Source of the DNA: Tenrec ecaudatus
Lineage: Eukaryota; Chordata; Mammalia; Afrosoricida; Tenrecidae
Length of the DNA: 64,000 nt
Reading direction: 5' to 3'
Assembly (NCBI RefSeq): GCF_050624435.1
Contig: NC_134537.1
Location: forward strand, 12,148,584-12,212,583
Shown here: positions 58,256 through 64,000 of the stretch, in pieces
How positions within the stretch are numbered: the stretch's first letter is position 1
Layout of the letters: every line of letters begins with the position of its first letter
Notes under the pieces: generated by a model
Told to the model about the DNA's origin: nothing
Databases searched by the model: none
What the model saw: only the letters and a program-made list of their open reading frames with translations
Translations under genes and position numbers: made by a program

Positions 58256-59122
58256 CTTTTTTAATCATTTTATTGGGGATCCACATAAATCTTATCACAA
58301 TCCATATATACATAATACATTGTGTCAAGCACATTTGTACATTTGTTGCCATCATCATTCTCAAAACATTTGCTTTCTGCTTGAACCCTTGGTATCAGCT
58401 CCTCATTTTTTCCCTCCCTCCCCTTTCCCCCCTCCCTCATGAACCCTTGATAATTTATAGATGATTATTATTTTGTCATTGCTTACACTCTCTGACGTCT
58501 CCCTTCACCCACTTTTCTGTTGTCGATACCTCAGGGAGGATGTTATATGTAGATACTTTTAATTGGTTCCCCCTTTCCACTCCACCCTCCCAGTATCACC
58601 ACTCTCACCACTGGTCATGAAGGAATCATTTGTCCTGAATTCCCTGTGTTTCCAGTTCCTATCTGTACCAGTGTACATCCTCTGGTCTAGCCAGATTTGT
58701 AAGGTAGAATTAGGATCATGATAGTGTGGAGTGGGGGGGGGGGGGGCAGGAAGGAAGCATTTAAGAACTAGAGGAAAGTTGTATGTTTCATTGTTGCTAC
58801 ACGGCACCCTGACTAGCTCATCTCCTCCCTGTGACCCTTCTGTAAGGAGGTATCCAGTTGTCTAGAGATGGGTGTTGGGTTCCCAATCTGCACTCCCCCT
58901 CATTCACAATGATTTGATTTGATTTTTTGTTATTTGATGCCTGATACTTGATCCCATCAACACCTTGTGATCACACAGGCTGGTGAACTTCTTCCATGTG
59001 GCCTTTGTTGCTTCTCAGCTAGATGGCCGCTAATTTACCTTCAACTCTTTAAGACCCCAGATGCTGTATCTTTTGATACCCAGGCTCCATCAGCTTTCTT
59101 CACCACATTTGCTTATGCACCC
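58256..59122 (-). mobile_element. 5'-truncated L1, antisense to SCN10A
   Basis: Same family as the 42.4-kb copy, 3' end first (TTTTTAATCATTTTATTGGGG). Flanks form a 17-bp duplication, ATGATGAACTCATTTCT (58,239-58,255) and ATGATAAACTAATTTCT (59,123-59,139), 15 of 17 identical. It contains a 14-base G run near 58,733-58,746. Confidence 0.9.
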
Positions 59123-59524
59123 ATGATAAACTAATTTCTTTATAATTCTTATACACTTGTTTATTTTTCCTTCATTAATGACCTGGACAGAACCTCCAGC
59201 ACAATAATGAACAGAAGTTATAACATTTCTTTTGCTCTTGATTTTAAAGAGTATACGTCTAATGTTTCCTATTATGATACTGGCGATGGGCTTTGCATAA
59301 GTACCCTTTATCGGGTTATGGAAATTTCTTTCCATTTCTGATTTGCTAAGAGTTGCATCATGATTAGGTGTTAGTTTTTATCTATCTATATCTATGCCAA
59401 TATCTATGTCTGTGCCTGTCTATCTGTATCTGTATCTACATTTATAGCTCTCTATAAACAAGATCATAGTTTAATCTTTCATCGATTATTCTGGTACATT
59501 GAAGCTATGCTAATCTATTCTATA

Positions 59525-59718
59525 AGGAGCACAGGTGGTGGTGAGGGCTATGAACTGAACTGCTAACCCCAGTTTAACCATTGAACCTACCCACTCCGAA
59601 GAAAGACAAGACTGTCTACTCTCATACTTGTCTACTCATGTAAAGTCTCAGAAACCCAAAGGGTTGCTATGAGTCGGAATTAACTCATTGTCAGTGAGGT
59701 GGTTTGTTTTTTTTTAGT
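59525..59718 (+). mobile_element. AfroSINE
   Basis: 'AGGAGCACAGGTGGTGGTGAGG.. AAAGACAAGACTGTCTACTC.. CTATGAGTCGGAATTAACTC' and a T-rich tail. A 'TGTCTACTC' block is duplicated internally. Confidence 0.88.
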
Positions 59719-59914
59719 TTGACCTATTTGGCAATGATTCTAACTTGATCATTGTTGTGCTCAGTATGCCGTGTTTCAGTGAATCTATCATGGTGAGCAA
59801 GGTTGGTCTATGATCTTCACACCCTGTCCCTTTGGGCTGCTATTCCTATCTACCTCACTGTCTTCCTTTTGTATCATCCCTGGGAACTCCAAGTTCTACT
59901 TAAAAACAATCTAC

Positions 59915-60150
59915 TTTAAATTTCATTGACATACAATTCACAGATCATACAACCCAATGGTTTAAACATATTAAAATGAGCCATGTAATCATCGTCACAA
60001 TTTTCAAGCATTTTTCTCATTCTTCTACTCAATATTATTAGCTCCCCATCTCTCCATGACCTGACCTACCAGAACCCTAAGAAACTATTAATCCAGTTAC
60101 TGTCTATAGATTTACCTACCCTGGACTTCGTACAAAGAAAAACATACCCA
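59915..60150 (-). mobile_element. Old L1M-type 3' end, antisense
   Basis: 'TTTCATTGACATACAATTCACAGATCATACAACCC.. ATCATCGTCACAATTTTCAAGC.. TAGATTTACCTACCCTGGAC' matches the antisense L1M 3' end. A second, shorter piece of the same type follows at about 60,285-60,375. Confidence 0.75.
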
Positions 60151-60284
60151 AATCAAAACAACAACAATAACTAAATAATTCACCAAAAAATCTCAATTGA
60201 AAAAGAAGCCAAAAAATTAAAAAGTAGAATACATTTAAAACAGGTCAAAAAGGAGAACAAATAATAAGGTGGGTTTTAAAAAAA

Positions 60285-60375
60285 AATTAACAGGTTTATT
60301 GCCATATAGTTCACAGATCATATAATTCAATAGTATATGTATTTTTAAGCTATGCAATCCTTAATTCTAAGCCCA
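60285..60375 (-). mobile_element. Old L1M-type 3' end fragment, antisense
   Basis: 'TTTATTGCCATATAGTTCACAGATCATATAATTCAATAG' repeats the first part of the element at 59.9 kb; only about 90 bp. Confidence 0.65.
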
Positions 60376-60384
60376 ACTCTAAGA

Positions 60385-61240
60385 ACAATTAGTTTTTATG
60401 ACAAGCTCCTGCTTGATACTCACCCTCATGAAAAGATCACTGAAGATATGGTGCTATAGCAAAGTGTGCAGAAGAAACTAGATGGTGCCCCAGAAAGAGT
60501 ACCGTCTGAAGTCTTAAAAGCTGGTCTTCTAACAAGCTGTCATCTAAGTGAGACATCAGTTAAGCCCCCATGGAAGAAGCACAGCCTTGTGATCCAAGGA
60601 ATGTAAAAAAATTTTTTTAATAAAATCTGAAGGAGAAAATGGCATCAGAGCTTAACTGGGGATACCTGGTTTGCAGCAGGCTATGGATGACAGTGGAAGC
60701 CCCAACGTCCCTTAGCAGGGTGCTCACATGGATACAGCCTCTAGTAAACCCCCTTTTGGCTGTAGTTGAAGGATGTGAATACCAGACAGAGATATCCAGA
60801 CAGACAGAGAGCATTGTGAAATTGATTATGGCAGATGCAGTGAAGTTAAATTTAAATACCTTATCATTTTGTCTCCCTTGTGACCCATTCTAAATTAATT
60901 CTAGTTATTACTATTTTCTGATTTATCTTGAGGTTTTTCTGTTTCATTTTGTTATTGTTTTTGGTTTGGTTTGGGGTTTGCGTGTTTTTCTGTATACGCA
61001 ATCCAGTGTAGGAAAATGTATAGAGACAGTAACTTGATTAATGGCTTCTTATGGGTCTGTGAGGGGAGATTTGGGGAAACCAAGTAGCTAATAGCAATAA
61101 GTATAAGAAAGAAGAAAATATTCTACAATTGACTGTGCTGATGACTGTGCAATTCTTCCTAATATGATAGGACTGTTGAATATTATGGTATGTAATTTAT
61201 ATGGTAAGTAAATTATATGCCAACAAAAAAAGGAAAACAT
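60385..61240 (+). mobile_element. Older L1 3' region, sense
   Basis: The first part (TGATACTCACCCTCATGAAAAG.. ATGGTGCCCC.. GTCTTAAAAGCTGG.. CATGGAAGAAGCACA) is the sense version of an L1 3'UTR block seen elsewhere in antisense. It is followed by a U-rich 3' end ending near AATTATATGCCAAC and an A tract. The distal part resembles the element at 13.7-14.0 kb. Confidence 0.7.
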
Positions 61241-61259
61241 TGTCAGCCTATCTTAAACT

Positions 61260-61520
61260 GAAAGAACTCAAGAGGGAAAAAAACAAGCCTTGAGTTGCAA
61301 TACTGAAAGATTCTAAGGGCAAAATATTGAATGATGCAGGAAGCATCAAGAGAAGATGGGAAGAATCCACGAGTCCCTTTGCTCAGCAGAGTCAGCATTC
61401 CACCATGTCGGGAGGCAGCATAAGAGCAAGAACCAGAGGTGCTGAAGGAGGAAGAAACTGCACTGAAAGAATTAGCTAAAGCGAAGGTTCCAGGAATTGA
61501 TAGAATATCTTAAAATGTTT
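61260..61520 (+). mobile_element. RTE/BovB-like LINE ORF fragment, sense
   Basis: 'AATGATGCAGGAAGCATCAAGAGAAG.. GGTGCTGAAGGAGGAAGAAACTGCACTGAAAG.. GGTTCCAGGAATTGATAGAATATC' corresponds to the start of the RTE reverse-transcriptase domain (KA.VPGIDRI in translation). It is cut at its right end by the antisense L1 that begins at about 61,525. Confidence 0.75.
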
Positions 61521-61524
61521 CTTT

Positions 61525-64000
61525 TTCTTCTTTTTTAATCATTTTGTTGAGGGCTCCTACATCTCTTATTACAATCCATCCATCCTTTGTGTCAAGCACA
61601 TTTATACATTTGTTGCCATCATCATTCTCAAAACATTTTCTTTCTACTTGAGCCCGTTGGGATCAGCTCCTCATTCCGTCCCCTGCTCTCCTTCTCTCGT
61701 GAATCCTTGATAACTTATAAATTATTGTTTTTTCATGTCTTACACTGTTTGATGTCTCCCTTCACTCACCTTTCTGTAGTCTGTTCCCCAGGAAGGGGGT
61801 TATATGTGGATTATTGTGATTGGTTCCCCCTTTCTCCCCCCACCTTTCCCTTATCCTCCTGATATGACTACTCCCATTATTGGTCCTGAGGGGTTTATCA
61901 GTCCTGGATTCCCTGTGTTTCTAGCTCTGATCTGTACCAGTGTACATCCTCTGGTCTAGCTGGATTTGTAAGGTAGAATTGGCATCATGATAGTGGTGGG
62001 GGGGGGGCGGGGAGGCAGGGACAGGAAGCATTAAAGAACTAGAGGGAAGTTGTATGTTTCATTAGTGTTATACTGACTGGCTTGTGTCCTCCTTGCGACC
62101 CTTCTGTAAGAGGATGTCCAGTTGCCTACAGATTGGCTTCAGGTCTCCCACCTGCACTCCCCCTCATTCACAATTATATGATTTTTTTTGTCGTTTGACG
62201 CCTAATACCTGATCCTATAGACACTTCGTGATCACACAGGCTGGTGTGTTTCATCCATGTGGGCTTTGTTGCTTCTGAGCTAGATAGCCGCTTGTTTATC
62301 CTCAAGCCTTTAAGACCCCAGACACTGTATCTTTTGATATCCGGGCACCATCAGCTTTCTTCACCACATTTGTTTATTCACGGGCTTTGTCTTCAGCGAT
62401 CATGTCGGGAAGGTGAGCATCATGGAAACCAGTTTAATAGAACAAAGTTCTTGCATTGAGGGAGTACTTGAGTAGAGGCCCAATGTCCATCTGTTATCTT
62501 AATACTAAACTTATAAATATATGCACATAGATCTATTACTCCATCATCATATATAAATACATTTACATATGTACATGCCTGTATTTAGACCTCTATTAAT
62601 GGTCTTTGCCTCCTAGTTCTTTCCTCTATTTCCTTTTCCTTTCCTCTTGTCCCACTATCATGTTCAGCTTTCATTTGTGTTTCAGTAATTCCTCTTAGTT
62701 ACATTGCCCTTGATCAAGTCCTATCAGGTCTCCTACACCCTCCTTGCCACCAATTTTGGATCACTTGTTGTTCCCTTGTCCTTGGGTTTCTTAACACCCA
62801 CTTCCTTTCAACCACCTCCCCCTCTCTCATGCCCCCCTCCCATGGTTGGTCCTGCTGTTTTCTCCTCCAGATTGTTTATCCCGCCTATCTTATTTAGATA
62901 GACCTGCAGAGATAATAATATGCACAAAAAACAAAACAGAGCAAAACAAAGCAATGAAAGAAAGCAAAACAACTAAAACACTAATGACAAAAAGAGAGAG
63001 AAAGAAAAGCCTGTAAATAGATCAAAGTCTGTTTGTTGACCCTTAGGAGTGTTTTCAGGTTGAATCTGATGGGGTGCCACACCCTGTGCCCAGTCTATTT
63101 TTGGTATTCCCTAGGGACTTCATTGCTTTGCTTCCCTTGCTGTTCTGTTCCTCGCCCTTAGTGTTTCACCTCGGTGCGTGGGGTCAGATGGGGCACAATT
63201 CCTGCACTGTATCTCCAGGGTTGTCACCCATAGCACTATGGGCCAATGAGGGATGTTGTGTCTATTAGTGGGGCCAGACCTGTGGTCCTCTCTGTCATTG
63301 GGTGCTCTAAGCAGGAATATTGTCCGCAGGGCCTGGTAGGCCAGGATGTGCTCCACTCTCTCTTTCTCCCCCTTCATTTGCTCCTGTGTGCTCTGATCAG
63401 ACATGTCCCTCTCCCTGAGCTGTAGCTTCAGTGCTGTCCTGAATTCTGTGGGGAGGGCGGCTGTCCATGGAGTTGGGATTGGGGCCGGCCCCTCAGACCT
63501 CTCTGTTGGTTCTCTGCTTCATGCCAGCATGTTTCATTCATGTCTTGGAGCACCGGGTTGAACTCTGGTCCCTCTTTCCCCATGGAGATATAAACAATAC
63601 CCTCCTCTTTGGTGGGTTACTGCCCTGTTCCCCTACTACCCAATGTTTTTTTTTCTTTCTTTTTCCTCCCTCCTTTTTACTTGGCTATCATATGTATCTC
63701 TGGATTTGGTCTGGCCCCTGCCATATTACCTGGACTTCACCCAGGAATGTTTGTATACAGTAGTTTTTTCCTTATGCCCCTTTTGCATTTTTAAGCTTAC
63801 CTCAGCAGACTCATGTTGTACTTGTCTTTTTGTGCTTGGCTTACTTCATTTAGGATAATTTCCTCCAGTTCTTCCATTCAGTGATGTGCTTCATGCGCTC
63901 ATCACTGATTTTTAGGGGTGTATAGTACTCCATTTATGTATATATTAGAGCTTTTTAAATCCATTTGTCCATTGATGGAAATTTGGGTTGCAATTGGCTT
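61525..64000 (-). mobile_element. Long antisense L1, continues beyond the window
   Basis: It begins with the shared L1 3' end (TTTTTTAATCATTTTGTTGAGG), passes all blocks seen in the shorter copies up to about 62,650, then continues for a further 1.3 kb. Near 63,890-63,990 it reaches sequence whose reverse complement resembles the region at the end of mammalian L1 ORF2 and its junction with the 3'UTR ('..CATCAATGGACAAATGG.. AATGGAGTACTATACA..'). This copy is therefore the longest in the window, and its ORFs, if any, lie to the right. It inserted into an RTE fragment ending at about 61,520. Confidence 0.88.

Larger units (their letters stand above)
36340..64000 (+). other. SCN10A: SCN10A intron 2, U12-type AT-AC, runs off the window
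   Basis: The intron starts with ATATCCTTT, the consensus 5' splice site of U12-dependent AT-AC introns. The equivalent intron 2 of SCN4A and its paralogues is a known U12 AT-AC intron. No sequence encoding the S1 segment of domain I was found downstream, so the intron is at least 27.66 kb. Its end, where the TCCTTAAC-like branch site and AC acceptor would be, lies outside the window. It is dense in retroelements, listed separately. Confidence 0.8.

Noticed and set aside
36340-64000. Search for the SCN10A S1-encoding exon
   Set aside because: No frame with the expected conserved S1 segment was found by eye; I therefore treat the rest of the window as intron.

Overview
This is mammalian nuclear DNA, not a prokaryotic or viral window. 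More than twenty tRNA-type SINEs of the AfroSINE class (ends near 'GGAGCCCTGGTGG', body ending in a 'GAGTCGGAATCGACTC'-like block) and several BovB-like RTE LINE pieces point to an afrotherian mammal. A tenrec-like species is my best guess, but the exact species cannot be fixed from the sequence alone.

Layout. Positions 1 to about 34.58 kb are intergenic: single-copy DNA with AfroSINEs, RTE fragments, old MIR, L1 and other ancient repeats, a 35-bp minisatellite and several microsatellites. By conserved synteny (SCN11A, SCN10A and SCN5A lie in tandem) this should be the spacer upstream of SCN10A, but nothing from SCN11A is visible. At 34,583-34,884 and 36,221-36,339 lie the first two coding exons of SCN10A (Nav1.8, the peripheral nociceptor sodium channel) on the + strand. 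They encode the cytoplasmic N-terminus up to just before segment S1 of domain I. Exon 2 ends at a textbook U12-type AT-AC donor, and I find no third exon before the window ends, so this minor-spliceosome intron is at least 27.66 kb long.

The presumed intron 2 (36,340-64,000) is filled with retroelements. These include a processed pseudogene of the DEAD-box helicase DDX18 on the - strand, itself split by a younger L1; five L1 copies or fragments and about a dozen AfroSINE insertions; an L1 ORF2 reverse-transcriptase remnant carrying a nested SINE; an internally deleted mariner transposon; and, at the right edge, an antisense L1 that runs out of the window. The five copies of the young L1 family in the intron or just upstream whose 3' end starts with the same 'ATCATTTTATTGGGG' motif are all antisense to SCN10A.

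The only functional gene content I can support is the 5' part of SCN10A. I see no undescribed multi-gene system. The observations most worth checking are the U12 donor and its very long intron, an out-of-frame upstream ORF overlapping the SCN10A start, an exact 26-bp duplication flanking exon 2, the nested DDX18 pseudogene, and short DNA-transposon relics.
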